From: Polynucleobacter sp. AP-Titi-500A-B4
Lineage (GTDB): Bacteria > Pseudomonadota > Gammaproteobacteria > Burkholderiales > Burkholderiaceae
Assembly (NCBI RefSeq): GCF_018688095.1
Contig: NZ_CP061311.1
Location: forward strand, 804,861 to 868,860
Direction: 5' to 3'
Length of the DNA stretch: 64,000 nt
Part shown: positions 34,218-43,337 of the stretch, piece by piece
Layout of the letters: the number at the start of each line of letters is the position of its first letter
Position numbering within the stretch: the first letter of the stretch is position 1
Made by a program: the position numbers and the translations under genes
The notes under the pieces: generated by a model
What the model was told of the DNA's origin: nothing
The model's database searches: none
Seen by the model: the letters and a program-made list of their open reading frames with translations, nothing else

Positions 34218-35411
34218 ATGTACGACAAGCCAGATGCACGAGGACATTTCGGTCCTTACGGCGGTGTGTTTGTTTCTGAGACTTTGATGTATGCATTAGA
34301 TGAGCTCAAAGAAGCCTATGCAAAATATCAACACGATCCAGAATTTATGGAAGAGTTTCATTACGAGCTTAAACACTTTGTAGGTAGACCTTCACCGGTG
34401 TATCACGCGAAGCGTTGGAGCGAAATGCTCGGTGGCGCGCAGATCTATCTGAAGCGTGAAGACTTAAACCATACCGGTGCACACAAGATTAATAACGTGA
34501 TTGGCCAAGCGATGTTGGCTAAGCGGATGGGTAAGCCCCGCATTATTGCGGAGACAGGGGCAGGCCAGCACGGCGTTGCTACTGCAACCATCTGCGCACG
34601 CTTTGGCTTGGATTGCACTGTATATCAAGGTTCTGTGGATGTAGCCCGCCAGGCCCAAAACGTTTTCCGCATGAAGTTACTCGGTGCAAAAGTGGTTCCA
34701 GTGGAGTCTGGCACCAAAACTTTAAAAGATGCGCTCAATGAAGCCATGCGCGATTGGGTGACAAACGTAGACAATACTTTTTACATCATCGGCACTGTTG
34801 CAGGTCCGCATCCCTATCCAATGATGGTGCGCGATTTCCAGAGCGTGATTGGTGAAGAGTGCAAGGTGCAGATGCCAGAGATGACAGGTCGTCAACCTGA
34901 CTTTGTATTAGCCTGTGTTGGTGGTGGTTCTAATGCCATGGGCATCTTCTATCCGTACATTGATTTCCCAGAAGTGAAACTAGTCGGCGTAGAAGCAGCA
35001 GGACATGGCTTGGGTAGTGGATTGCATTCAGCGGCGCTGTGTGTTGGTAAGCCAGGCGTATTACATGGCAACCGCACCTACCTTTTGCAAGATGAGAATG
35101 GTCAGATCTCCGAAACGCATTCTGTTTCTGCTGGTATGGACTATCCCGGTGTTGGGCCTGAACATGCTTGGTTAAAAGACTCCGGTCGTGCTGACTATGT
35201 TGCGATTACCGATGAGGAAGCATTAAAAGCGTTCCACGATTGTTGCCAAATTGAAGGCATTATTCCAGCACTCGAGTCTTCCCATGCGATTGCCTATGCC
35301 TGCAAGCTTGCGAAGACCTTGCCAAAAGACAAAACCATCTTGGTTAATCTTTCTGGTCGTGGCGATAAAGACATGCACACCGTTGCTCAAGCAACTGGAT
35401 CTGAAGGCTAA
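34218..35411 (+). CDS. trpB: Tryptophan synthase beta subunit
   Basis: A 397-residue PLP enzyme that joins indole and serine. KREDLNHTGAHKINNVIGQA contains the PLP lysine; ETGAGQHGVATAT, CVGGGSNAMGIF and SGRGDKDMHTV are the other signature regions. Normal TrpB1 length. The 47-base purine-rich spacer before trpA shows no regulatory element I recognise. Confidence 0.98.
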   Translation: MYDKPDARGHFGPYGGVFVSETLMYALDELKEAYAKYQHDPEFMEEFHYELKHFVGRPSPVYHAKRWSEMLGGAQIYLKREDLNHTGAHKINNVIGQAMLAKRMGKPRIIAETGAGQHGVATATICARFGLDCTVYQGSVDVARQAQNVFRMKLLGAKVVPVESGTKTLKDALNEAMRDWVTNVDNTFYIIGTVAGPHPYPMMVRDFQSVIGEECKVQMPEMTGRQPDFVLACVGGGSNAMGIFYPYIDFPEVKLVGVEAAGHGLGSGLHSAALCVGKPGVLHGNRTYLLQDENGQISETHSVSAGMDYPGVGPEHAWLKDSGRADYVAITDEEALKAFHDCCQIEGIIPALESSHAIAYACKLAKTLPKDKTILVNLSGRGDKDMHTVAQATGSEG

Positions 35412-35458
35412 GCAATAGAAATACAAGAAGAAAAACAAGAATAGAAAATCGAAATAGC

Positions 35459-36256
35459 ATGTCCAAAATTACTGCACTCTTTAAAGAATTAAAAGCTACT
35501 GGCAAAAAAGGATTGATTCCGTTTATTACTGCGGGTGATCCTGACCCAAAAATGACGGTGGAGTTGATGCATGCACTCGTGCGCGGTGGTTCAAGCGTAA
35601 TTGAGCTCGGCGTACCATTCTCCGATCCTATGGCTGATGGTCCAGTGATTCAGAGATCATCTGAGCGTGCATTGACACATGGCGTGACATTGCATTCTTG
35701 CTTAGAGATGGTCAAAGAGTTTCGTACAAAAGATGCAAGCACTCCAGTAGTACTCATGGGTTATGCCAATCCGGTTGAGCAAATGGGAGCGGAGCGTTTT
35801 GCAACTGAAGCAAAAGCTGCTGGTGTTGATGGCGTCTTAGTGGTCGACTATCCGCCAGAAGAGTGTGTGGATTTTGCAGCGCGCATGCGGGTTGCGGGAA
35901 TCGATCCAATTTTCTTATTAGCGCCAACCTCATCGCATGAACGCATTAAAGAAGCCGCCAAAATAGCTTCTGGTTATATCTATTACGTGTCCATGCGGGG
36001 CGTTACTGGAGCATCACACCTAAACACCCAAGATGTGGCCAGCATCATCCCTAAAATCCGCGAGGAGACCGATATTCCAATCGCCGTAGGCTTTGGTATT
36101 AGCGATGCGGCCAGCGCCAAGGCAGTCTCTACTAGCGCTGATGCGGTAGTGATTGGCAGTCGGATTATTCGTCTTTTGGAGGATGCGCCCCCAGGGCAGG
36201 CGGTACAATCACTGGAAACCTTCATTCGTGAGATTCGCGACACATTGGATAGTTAA
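35459..36256 (+). CDS. trpA: Tryptophan synthase alpha subunit
   Basis: A 265-residue TIM barrel that releases indole from indole-3-glycerol phosphate. The catalytic glutamate is in SSVIELGVPFSDPMADGP and the catalytic aspartate is in GVLVVDYPPEE; GVTGA and VGFGIS loops bind phosphate. It starts with ATG at 35459 and is 5 bases upstream of accD. Confidence 0.97.
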   Translation: MSKITALFKELKATGKKGLIPFITAGDPDPKMTVELMHALVRGGSSVIELGVPFSDPMADGPVIQRSSERALTHGVTLHSCLEMVKEFRTKDASTPVVLMGYANPVEQMGAERFATEAKAAGVDGVLVVDYPPEECVDFAARMRVAGIDPIFLLAPTSSHERIKEAAKIASGYIYYVSMRGVTGASHLNTQDVASIIPKIREETDIPIAVGFGISDAASAKAVSTSADAVVIGSRIIRLLEDAPPGQAVQSLETFIREIRDTLDS

Positions 36257-36261
36257 AACTA

Positions 36262-37149
36262 ATGAGCTGGATAGATAAATTACTCCCTCCCCAAATACAA
36301 CATACTGATCCTGCAAATCGCAAATCAGTACCAGAAGGATTGTGGGTTAAGTGTCCCAGTTGTGAAACAGTTCTCTACAGTACCGATATCGAAGCCAATC
36401 TTTCGGTTTGTCCAAAATGCAGTCATCACATGCGCATTGGCGCACGTCAGCGCTTAGATAACTTACTTGATCCTAAAGGGCGTTACGAAATCGGTGCCGA
36501 TATCTATCCAACCGATCCACTCAAATTTAAAGATTCTAAAAAGTATCCCGATCGCATTAAAGAAGCCAATGATGCTTCCGGTGAAACAGAGGCTCTGATT
36601 GTGATGGGCGGAAAAATTGAAACGATTCCAGTAGTAGCCGCTTGCTTTGAATTCCAATACATGGGCGGTTCCATGGGATCAGTAGTAGGTGAGCGCTTTG
36701 CGCGTGGCGTACAAGAAGCCATTGATAAAAAATGCGCTTTCATTTGTGTGACTGCTACTGGTGGCGCACGGATGCAGGAAAGCTTGCTGTCTCTATTTCA
36801 GATGGCTAAGACCAACTCGATGTTGACCTTGCTATCCAAAAAAGGTTTGCCTTATATCAGCGTATTAACTGATCCTACGATGGGTGGTATTTCCGCTAGC
36901 TTCGCCTTTATGGGTGATGTCGTGATGGCTGAGCCAAAAGCCTTGATCGGTTTTGCTGGTCCTCGCGTGATTGAGCAAACTGTTCGTGAAAAATTGCCGG
37001 AAGGTTTTCAGCGTTCTGAGTTCTTAATGCAAAAAGGTGGCATTGACATGATTGTGGATCGCCGTCAGATGCGTGGAGAGATTGCGCGCTTATTAGCTTT
37101 GCTGCAAAAACTTCCTGAGCCTGCGATCGCGGGTAGCGCAGCAGTTTAA
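36262..37149 (+). CDS. accD: Acetyl-CoA carboxylase carboxyltransferase beta subunit
   Basis: A 295-residue subunit of the enzyme that makes malonyl-CoA. An N-terminal zinc finger has cysteines C31, C34, C50 and C53; the carboxyltransferase domain has GGSMGSVVGERF, TATGGARMQESLLSL and DPTMGGISASFAFMGDV. It is 5 bases after trpA and 4 before folC, in the well-known trpA-accD-folC run. Confidence 0.97.
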   Translation: MSWIDKLLPPQIQHTDPANRKSVPEGLWVKCPSCETVLYSTDIEANLSVCPKCSHHMRIGARQRLDNLLDPKGRYEIGADIYPTDPLKFKDSKKYPDRIKEANDASGETEALIVMGGKIETIPVVAACFEFQYMGGSMGSVVGERFARGVQEAIDKKCAFICVTATGGARMQESLLSLFQMAKTNSMLTLLSKKGLPYISVLTDPTMGGISASFAFMGDVVMAEPKALIGFAGPRVIEQTVREKLPEGFQRSEFLMQKGGIDMIVDRRQMRGEIARLLALLQKLPEPAIAGSAAV

Positions 37150-37153
37150 GCGC

Positions 37154-38479
37154 TTGAGCACAGCACACCAAGCCCCAATTCTATTTTCTAGCCTCGAGGC
37201 CTGGCTAAGCCACCTCGAAACGGCTCACCCAGTCGGTATCGACATGGGTCTTGAGCGGATTAATCGCGTTAAAGCTGCCTTAGATCTCCACTTTGATTGC
37301 CCAGTGATTACGGTTGCTGGTACCAATGGCAAAGGTTCTACCTGTGCGTATCTAGAAAGTATTTTGCTAGCCTCTGGCTATCGAGTCGGTTGCCATACTT
37401 CACCCCATTTACTCAGCTTTAATGAGCGGGCTCGGGTGAATGGCGAAGAGGTCAAAGATGATCTTTTGCTCGAACACTTCACTGCAGTTGAAAAGGCGCG
37501 AGTCAGTTTGGCTGATGCCCCAACGCTTACCTATTTTGAGTTCACTACTTTAGCGATCATGCATTTGTTTGCTAAATCCAATTTAGATGCAGTTGTATTG
37601 GAAGTGGGTATGGGTGGGCGTTTAGATGCTGTCAATATTGTGGATACTGACTGTGCGATTGTGACGAGCATTGATATTGACCATGCGGATTTTTTGGGTG
37701 GTACGCGTGAAGCCATTGCCTTAGAAAAGGCGGGCATCTTCCGCCCAGGCCATATTGCGGTCTGCGGAGATCCCGTGCCACCACAAACGCTCATTGACCA
37801 CGCAGAAAAGTTGGGATGCGATCTCTGGCTGCAAGGGCGTGACTACAACTTCCAGGGTGACAAACAGCAATGGGGCTGGGCTGGGCGTAATAAACGTTTT
37901 AGTGGTCTGGGCTATCCAGCACTGCGAGGCGCCAATCAAATTCTCAATGCTTCAGCCGTCATTGCCACATTAATGGCATTACATCAACGCCTGCCAGTCA
38001 GCGCTCAAGATATTCGCAATGGTTTTGCTCTAGTGGAGTTGCCAGGGCGCTTTCAGGTCCTGCCTGGCCAGCCGACCGTAGTTTTGGATGTAGCTCATAA
38101 CCCCCATGCTGCCGCGACTCTTGGTCAGGGTTTAGACAAAATGGGCTATCACCCCTACACCTATGCCATTTTTGGGGCTATGGCCGATAAAGATATTGAG
38201 GGTGTGATCAAACCCTTACTCAATATCGTCGATTTCTGGTTCTGCACTGATTTACCGACCCCTCGAGCAGCTACTGCAAAAGACTTGGCACAAAAGCTCG
38301 AAGCTATGGGGGTAAATCCTAAAAATGGGGCTGACGGCGGCATCGAAATCTTCGAAAATCCTGCTTTAGCGTATCAAAAAGCGCTTTCTCAGGCTGGTGA
38401 GGGTGATAGAATTGTGACCTTCGGATCCTTCTATACCGTTGCAGGCGTAATGGCTTATCGAAACAACCAGGCGCATTGA
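37154..38479 (+). CDS. folC: Bifunctional folylpolyglutamate synthase / dihydrofolate synthase
   Basis: A 441-residue Mur-ligase-family enzyme that adds glutamate to dihydropteroate and folates. The P-loop VAGTNGKGSTCAYLE, the CHTSPHLLSFNERARVNGE region (shortened), EVGMGGRLDAVNIVD, TSIDIDHADFLG and DVAHNPHAA are present. The start is TTG at 37154, 4 bases after the accD stop, with only a weak ribosome site; no ATG precedes the conserved start. It is followed after 3 bases by the SPOR-domain gene. Confidence 0.95.
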   Translation: MSTAHQAPILFSSLEAWLSHLETAHPVGIDMGLERINRVKAALDLHFDCPVITVAGTNGKGSTCAYLESILLASGYRVGCHTSPHLLSFNERARVNGEEVKDDLLLEHFTAVEKARVSLADAPTLTYFEFTTLAIMHLFAKSNLDAVVLEVGMGGRLDAVNIVDTDCAIVTSIDIDHADFLGGTREAIALEKAGIFRPGHIAVCGDPVPPQTLIDHAEKLGCDLWLQGRDYNFQGDKQQWGWAGRNKRFSGLGYPALRGANQILNASAVIATLMALHQRLPVSAQDIRNGFALVELPGRFQVLPGQPTVVLDVAHNPHAAATLGQGLDKMGYHPYTYAIFGAMADKDIEGVIKPLLNIVDFWFCTDLPTPRAATAKDLAQKLEAMGVNPKNGADGGIEIFENPALAYQKALSQAGEGDRIVTFGSFYTVAGVMAYRNNQAH

Positions 38480-38482
38480 TCC

Positions 38483-39307
38483 ATGATTCGTTTACCAAGC
38501 TTTTTTAAGCGAAAAACACAGGCTGATGACCTTGAATTAGGTTCAGTAGGGCGACGCTCCGCTAAACGGGCTGCCCCTCGCAGTTTTCAACGTGCTGCTG
38601 AAGCAGAAGAGCTTGCGCTCACCGAAGATCCAGAACAACAACGCGCGCGCCATCGTTTAATTGGCGCTGCAGTATTAGTCCTCATTGCGGTAGTTGGCTT
38701 ACCTCGTATTCTTGATAGCAGACCAAAAACGGCACCCAACGATATTGCAGTCAATATCGTGACGAGTTTGCCGATGCCAGGCGCCGAAACAAAGCCTGAC
38801 GCTAAGCCAGAAGAGAAACTAAAAACAGAAACTCCTGCTGAGTCTCCAAAAGTTGCTGCACCTGCGCCTGCTACTGAAGCAAAACCAGAAACTAAGGTCG
38901 AGGCGAAAGTAGAAACTAAACCAGCCGCACCAAGTACACCAGCCCCAAGCAAAGCTCCCGCTCTCGGTTTGGCTGCTGGCGAAGAGGTAATTGCTGCTAC
39001 TGCTACTAAACCAAAAGTAGATGATGCGAGCAAAGCGAATGCAGTAAGTAATGGCGCAAATGGTTCAGGTAAATACGTGATTCAGATTGGTGCTTTTGCA
39101 TCTGAGGACAACGTTAAAGCATTAGTTGCTAGACTCAAAAATCAAAAGATTCCTAGTTTTGTTTTGAATAAAGCAGGTACTGATGGCGGCAAGATTTTTC
39201 TAGTGCGCGCTGGACCTTACGCAGATAAGGATGCTGCTGAGGCAGCCGAAAAGAAAATCAAGGCGATGGGTCTTTCACCAAGACTCGTCGAGACTGGTAA
39301 GCAGTAA
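38483..39307 (+). CDS. dedD: SPOR-domain cell-division protein (DedD-like)
   Basis: A 274-residue inner-membrane protein. A cytoplasmic Arg-rich N-terminus is followed by one transmembrane helix (about 58-76), a periplasmic linker rich in Ala, Pro, Lys and Glu with repeated KPE/TK units (about 95-170), and a C-terminal SPOR domain (about 196-272, GKYVIQIGAFASEDNV...) that binds denuded septal peptidoglycan. It lies between folC and cvpA; its stop overlaps the cvpA start by 1 base (TAATG). Confidence 0.88.
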   Translation: MIRLPSFFKRKTQADDLELGSVGRRSAKRAAPRSFQRAAEAEELALTEDPEQQRARHRLIGAAVLVLIAVVGLPRILDSRPKTAPNDIAVNIVTSLPMPGAETKPDAKPEEKLKTETPAESPKVAAPAPATEAKPETKVEAKVETKPAAPSTPAPSKAPALGLAAGEEVIAATATKPKVDDASKANAVSNGANGSGKYVIQIGAFASEDNVKALVARLKNQKIPSFVLNKAGTDGGKIFLVRAGPYADKDAAEAAEKKIKAMGLSPRLVETGKQ

Positions 39308-39873
39308 TGGAATACATATCCACCTTAAAGCTAACATCGGTGGATTACTTCACCCTAGTTGTGCTCTTGGTGTCTGCTTTGGTGGGTATCTCTCGCGGCT
39401 TATTTAAAGAAGTGCTTGCACTTGCCTCTTGGTTTGTTGCTGCTTGGGTGGCTTACCACTACAGTAACTACCTTTCAACCGAATGGCTTTCCACTTTTCA
39501 CCTAGATGAGTTGCTTAGCCTTGGTCTGAGTTGGCTGATTCTGTTTGTATTAACGCTGATTATTTGTGGGTTGTTTGGTGGGGTAGTGCAGAAGATTATT
39601 TTGTCAGCAGGCTTAAGTCTGACTGATCGTTTTTTAGGTCTGGTATTCGGCTTGTTGCGTGGTGGTTTGATTGTGGTGCTACTTGCTACTTTAGCTGCCT
39701 TAACTCCGATTCCCCAAAGCATGGCATGGAAGAATGCCATCACCAGACCGGCCGTAGATATGGCCACTGGATTGATTAAAGGTTGGTTACCAGCCGATTG
39801 GGCAAAGCAGTTGAGTGATGCAATGCCTAAAGTTACCCCTACCATTACTCCTAAATTAACAATAGGAATCTAG
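39307..39873 (+). CDS. cvpA: CvpA family membrane protein
   Basis: A 188-residue inner-membrane protein with about four helices and the CvpA pattern DYFTLVVLLVSALVGISRGLFKEVL, shortened, at the N-terminus and DRFLGLVFGLLRGGLIVV. In E. coli it affects colicin V export and envelope stress tolerance and stands before purF, as here. Translational coupling to dedD by TAATG and a 4-base gap to purF place it in a tight operon. Confidence 0.9.
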   Translation: MEYISTLKLTSVDYFTLVVLLVSALVGISRGLFKEVLALASWFVAAWVAYHYSNYLSTEWLSTFHLDELLSLGLSWLILFVLTLIICGLFGGVVQKIILSAGLSLTDRFLGLVFGLLRGGLIVVLLATLAALTPIPQSMAWKNAITRPAVDMATGLIKGWLPADWAKQLSDAMPKVTPTITPKLTIGI

Positions 39874-39877
39874 AGAT

Positions 39878-41416
39878 ATGTGCGGCGTCGTCGGAACTGT
39901 TTCCCACTCACCAGTAAATCAACTTCTCTACGATGCGTTGTTGCTCTTGCAGCATCGCGGCCAGGACGCAGCTGGTATTGCGACGATGAATGGTAATTCA
40001 TTCACGATGCATAAAGCCAATGGCTTGGTACGAGATGTCTTTAGAACCCGCAATATGCGCAGCTTGGTTGGTAGTGCTGGTATTGGTCAAGTACGTTACC
40101 CAACTGCAGGTTCAGCCAGCAGCGAAGAAGAGGCGCAACCGTTTTATGTGAGCGCCCCATACGGCATTATTTTGGCCCACAATGGCAACCTCACTAATGC
40201 GCCGAGTCTACGTGTAGAGATGGCTTACCGTGATCGTCGTCACATCAATACAAGCTCTGATACCGAAGTATTGTTAAACGTTTTAGCTGACGAGCTTCAA
40301 AAAGAAACCAATAGCGTTGCCTTAGATGAGGGCGCAATGTTTAATGCCGTTACTGGAGTAACCAGTCGCGTTAAAGGTTCATACGCAGTGGTCTCTTTAA
40401 TTGCCGGCTATGGATTATTAGCATTCCGTGACCCGTTTGGCATTCGTCCTTTATGCATTGGTCGTATCGATACACCACAAGGTCCTGAATGGATGGTGGC
40501 TTCGGAATCAGTTGCACTAGAGGGTCTTGGTTTTACCTTTGTACGGGATGTGAATCCTGGGGAAGCAATCTATATTGATTTGGATGGCAATTTCTATGCG
40601 CGTCAATGCGTACCGAATGCAGTTCTGACGCCTTGCATCTTTGAGTACGTCTACATGGCTCGTCCAGACTCTACGATTGATGGCGTCACTGTCTACAACG
40701 TGCGCATGCGTATGGGTGATTATTTAGCTGAGAAGATTCGCAAGGAAACCAATGTCGATGAGATCGACGTGGTCATGCCGATCCCTGACTCCAGTCGTCC
40801 TGCTGCAATGCAGGTGGCTAAAAACTTGGGTGTGGATTATCGCGAAGGTTTCTTTAAGAACCGTTATATCGGTCGCACCTTCATCATGCCTGGTCAAGCG
40901 GTGCGTAAAAAGTCTGTTCGTCAAAAACTCAATGCTATGCGGATTGAGTTTAAAGACAAGACGGTCTTAATTGTGGATGACTCTATTGTTCGCGGCACAA
41001 CCTCATTTGAGATTGTGCAGATGGCTCGTGAGTCCGGTGCGAAGAAGGTGATCTTTGCTTCTGCTGCACCTCCTGTGCGCTTCCCAAATGTGTATGGTAT
41101 CGACATGCCAACAAGAAGCGAGTTGGTTGCTTATGGTCGTACGGATGAAGAAATCAATAAGATGATTGGTGCAGATCAATTGATCTATCAAAGTGTCGAA
41201 GATATGAAGCAAGCGGTGAGAGATATCAATCCCAATATCAAGAACTTTGAAGCCTCTTGCTTTGATGGCCATTACATCACTGGCGATATTAATGACTCGT
41301 ATTTGGATGCCTTGGAAGCGCAACGCAATTCCTCTGCAGCTAAAGCCGATCGTCAGCGGGATTCCAGTGACTTTGCCCGTTCTCAGCTCCATCTGCATTT
41401 GGCAACCGAAGACTAA
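39878..41416 (+). CDS. purF: Amidophosphoribosyltransferase
   Basis: A 512-residue enzyme that starts purine synthesis by transferring glutamine-derived ammonia to PRPP. The N-terminal nucleophile is C2 in MCGVVGTV, directly after the start Met with no propeptide; LLLQHRGQDAAGIAT follows. The phosphoribosyltransferase domain has VLIVDDSIVRGTT. Normal Gram-negative length. An imperfect hairpin at 41428-41451 follows before metZ. Confidence 0.97.
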   Translation: MCGVVGTVSHSPVNQLLYDALLLLQHRGQDAAGIATMNGNSFTMHKANGLVRDVFRTRNMRSLVGSAGIGQVRYPTAGSASSEEEAQPFYVSAPYGIILAHNGNLTNAPSLRVEMAYRDRRHINTSSDTEVLLNVLADELQKETNSVALDEGAMFNAVTGVTSRVKGSYAVVSLIAGYGLLAFRDPFGIRPLCIGRIDTPQGPEWMVASESVALEGLGFTFVRDVNPGEAIYIDLDGNFYARQCVPNAVLTPCIFEYVYMARPDSTIDGVTVYNVRMRMGDYLAEKIRKETNVDEIDVVMPIPDSSRPAAMQVAKNLGVDYREGFFKNRYIGRTFIMPGQAVRKKSVRQKLNAMRIEFKDKTVLIVDDSIVRGTTSFEIVQMARESGAKKVIFASAAPPVRFPNVYGIDMPTRSELVAYGRTDEEINKMIGADQLIYQSVEDMKQAVRDINPNIKNFEASCFDGHYITGDINDSYLDALEAQRNSSAAKADRQRDSSDFARSQLHLHLATED

Positions 41417-41427
41417 AAAGCGACAGC

Positions 41428-41451
41428 AATTTACCTCTTGCGAGGCAAATT
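41428..41451 (+). other. Imperfect hairpin between purF and metZ
   Basis: AATTT-A-CCTC and GAGG-C-AAATT form an inverted repeat with one mismatch around TTGC. There is no T-run after it, so it is a doubtful terminator; it could modulate read-through between the genes or stabilise the upstream message end. Confidence 0.35.
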
Positions 41452-41476
41452 AGCAATTCGGTGTCAAAATAGCAGC

Positions 41477-42685
41477 ATGAAGAGTAAAACTACCCGCAAA
41501 AAACCTGATTTTTCTAAGCTAGCGCTAGAGACCTTAGCGGTTCGCGCTGGTACTCGCCGTACTGCTGAATACCAAGAACATTCGGAGGCGATGTTCCTCA
41601 CTTCCAGTTTCTGTTTTGATAGTGCCGAGTTAGCGGCCGATGGCTTTGCTCATGCAGACCAGGGCTTTATCTATTCGCGCTTTACTAATCCAACCGTGAG
41701 CATGTTCCAGGATCGCCTAGCTGCTTTAGAAGGTGGCGAAGCTTGTATTGCTACAGCCTCTGGTATGTCAGCCATTTTGACCATGGCGATGGCGCATTTG
41801 CAGGCCGGCGATCATGTGGTGTGTTCTCGCTCTGTATTTGGTGCAACGATTCAGCTATTCACCAATATCCTCGGTCGTTTTGGCATTACCACGACTTATG
41901 TTGATTTGGCGGATACCAAGTCATGGCAGGCCGCTGTCCAGCCAAATACCAAACTATTCTATTTAGAAACTCCGTCTAATCCCTTAACGGAAATTGCGGA
42001 TATCAAAGCGATTTCTAAAATTGCCAAGAAAGCTAAGGCCTTGTTTGCGGTAGACAACTGCTTTTGCACGCCAGTCTTACAAAAGCCATTGGCATTGGGT
42101 GCAGATGTCGTGATTCATTCGGCAACGAAGTATTTAGATGGTCAGGGTAGAGTGGTTGGTGGTGCGATTGTCGGAAGTAAAGACTTTGTCATGGGTAAAG
42201 TATTTCCCTACGTTCGTACAGCGGGACCAACACTGTCTGCTTTTAATGCTTGGGTCTTCCTTAAAGGACTTGAGACGCTTGAGCTGCGTATGAAGCAACA
42301 GAGTCAAAATGCACTTGCTTTAGCGCAATGGTTAGAGAAACAGTCCGGCGTTGAGCGCGTTTACCATCCTGGCCTGAAATCGCATCCTCAACATGCCTTG
42401 GCAATGCGCCAACAAAAAGAGGGTGGTGCGATTGTTTCTTTCACCTTGAAGGGTGGCAAGAAGGCGGCGTTCAAGCTCATTAATCAAACTAAGCTTTGCT
42501 CGATTACGGCAAACTTAGGTGATACGCGCACGACCATTACGCATCCAGCCACAACAACGCATTGTCGAGTGACTCCAGAAGCTCGAAAAGCCGCCGGCAT
42601 CTCTGATGGCTTAGTACGTATTGCGGTTGGCCTTGAAAACATCAACGACTTAAAGAACGACCTCGTTGGTGGACTCAAAAAGTAA
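41477..42685 (+). CDS. metZ: O-succinylhomoserine sulfhydrylase
   Basis: A 402-residue PLP enzyme of the Cys/Met metabolism family that makes homocysteine from O-succinylhomoserine and sulfide. Marks: LAVRAGTRRTAEYQEHSEAMFLTSSF, shortened, at the N-terminus, YSRFTNPT, and the PLP lysine in HSATKYLDGQGRVVGG. The ATG at 41477 matches the family start; an earlier TTG frame extension was rejected. Direct use of sulfide is worth noting near a sulfur-oxidation locus. purF-metZ adjacency is conserved in betaproteobacteria. Confidence 0.94.
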   Translation: MKSKTTRKKPDFSKLALETLAVRAGTRRTAEYQEHSEAMFLTSSFCFDSAELAADGFAHADQGFIYSRFTNPTVSMFQDRLAALEGGEACIATASGMSAILTMAMAHLQAGDHVVCSRSVFGATIQLFTNILGRFGITTTYVDLADTKSWQAAVQPNTKLFYLETPSNPLTEIADIKAISKIAKKAKALFAVDNCFCTPVLQKPLALGADVVIHSATKYLDGQGRVVGGAIVGSKDFVMGKVFPYVRTAGPTLSAFNAWVFLKGLETLELRMKQQSQNALALAQWLEKQSGVERVYHPGLKSHPQHALAMRQQKEGGAIVSFTLKGGKKAAFKLINQTKLCSITANLGDTRTTITHPATTTHCRVTPEARKAAGISDGLVRIAVGLENINDLKNDLVGGLKK

Positions 42686-42707
42686 TCAGGTACATCAGAG
42701 TAAGTCT

Positions 42708-43331
42708 ATGGGCTTTGCTGATGCAACCCAATTCTGGAATGAGCGCTTCGATAAAGAAGAGTTCATCTTTGGCAAAGAACCCAATGAGTATCTGGTTGAG
42801 AAAACAAAGCAATACCTAAAGCCCAAAGATAAAGTTTTATGTATTGCTGACGGCGAAGGTCGCAATGGTGTCTGGCTTGCCAAGCAGGGCATGCAAGTGG
42901 TTGGTTTTGATGCATCGGATATCGCTTTGGGTAAGGCAAAGCAGTTTGCCAAAGATAATCAAGTCGAGGTCGAGTATTCGTTCTCGGATACTGATGGTTT
43001 TGCATGGCATCAAAATACTTATGATGCAGTGATTGGGATCTTCATACAGTTCGCTGATCCAGCAATGCGCGCCAGAATATTCCAGCAAGCATATAAGGCG
43101 ACCAAGCCAGGCGGACTCTTTATCCTGCAGGGCTATACCCCTAAGCAGCTTGAATATAAAACTGGTGGACCATCTTTAATTGAACATCTGTACACAGAAG
43201 AGTTGATCAGAGATCTTGCTAAAGATTTTCAGATCCTAGAGCTCGTTAGCTACGAGAAAGAACTCTCTGAAGGTCCAAGACATACTGGTATGTCAGCAAT
43301 CTTGGGCTTAATAGCTCAAAAGCCTATTTGA
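42708..43331 (+). CDS. Class I SAM-dependent methyltransferase
   Basis: A 207-residue protein. FWNERFDKEEFIFGKEPNEYL at the N-terminus (shortened) and VLCIADGEGRNGVWLAKQG (SAM motif I, slightly altered from the usual D.G.G.G) resemble the TehB/thiopurine-methyltransferase-like group, with KPGGLFILQGYTP as motif post-III. Substrate is unknown; relatives methylate oxyanions such as tellurite or small thiols. The ATG at 42708 was chosen over an in-frame TTG overlapping metZ. It converges with modC, with 6 bases between stops. Confidence 0.84.
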   Translation: MGFADATQFWNERFDKEEFIFGKEPNEYLVEKTKQYLKPKDKVLCIADGEGRNGVWLAKQGMQVVGFDASDIALGKAKQFAKDNQVEVEYSFSDTDGFAWHQNTYDAVIGIFIQFADPAMRARIFQQAYKATKPGGLFILQGYTPKQLEYKTGGPSLIEHLYTEELIRDLAKDFQILELVSYEKELSEGPRHTGMSAILGLIAQKPI

Positions 43332-43337
43332 TTTTAA

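Noticed and set aside
38587..39033. Long antisense reading frame opposite the dedD-like gene
   Set aside because: It mirrors the Ala/Pro/Lys/Glu-rich linker of dedD, is low-complexity, has no ribosome site, and the sense gene is a good SPOR protein in a conserved operon.
41428..41451. Intrinsic terminator after purF
   Set aside because: The stem is imperfect and no T-run follows, so it is recorded only as a hairpin.
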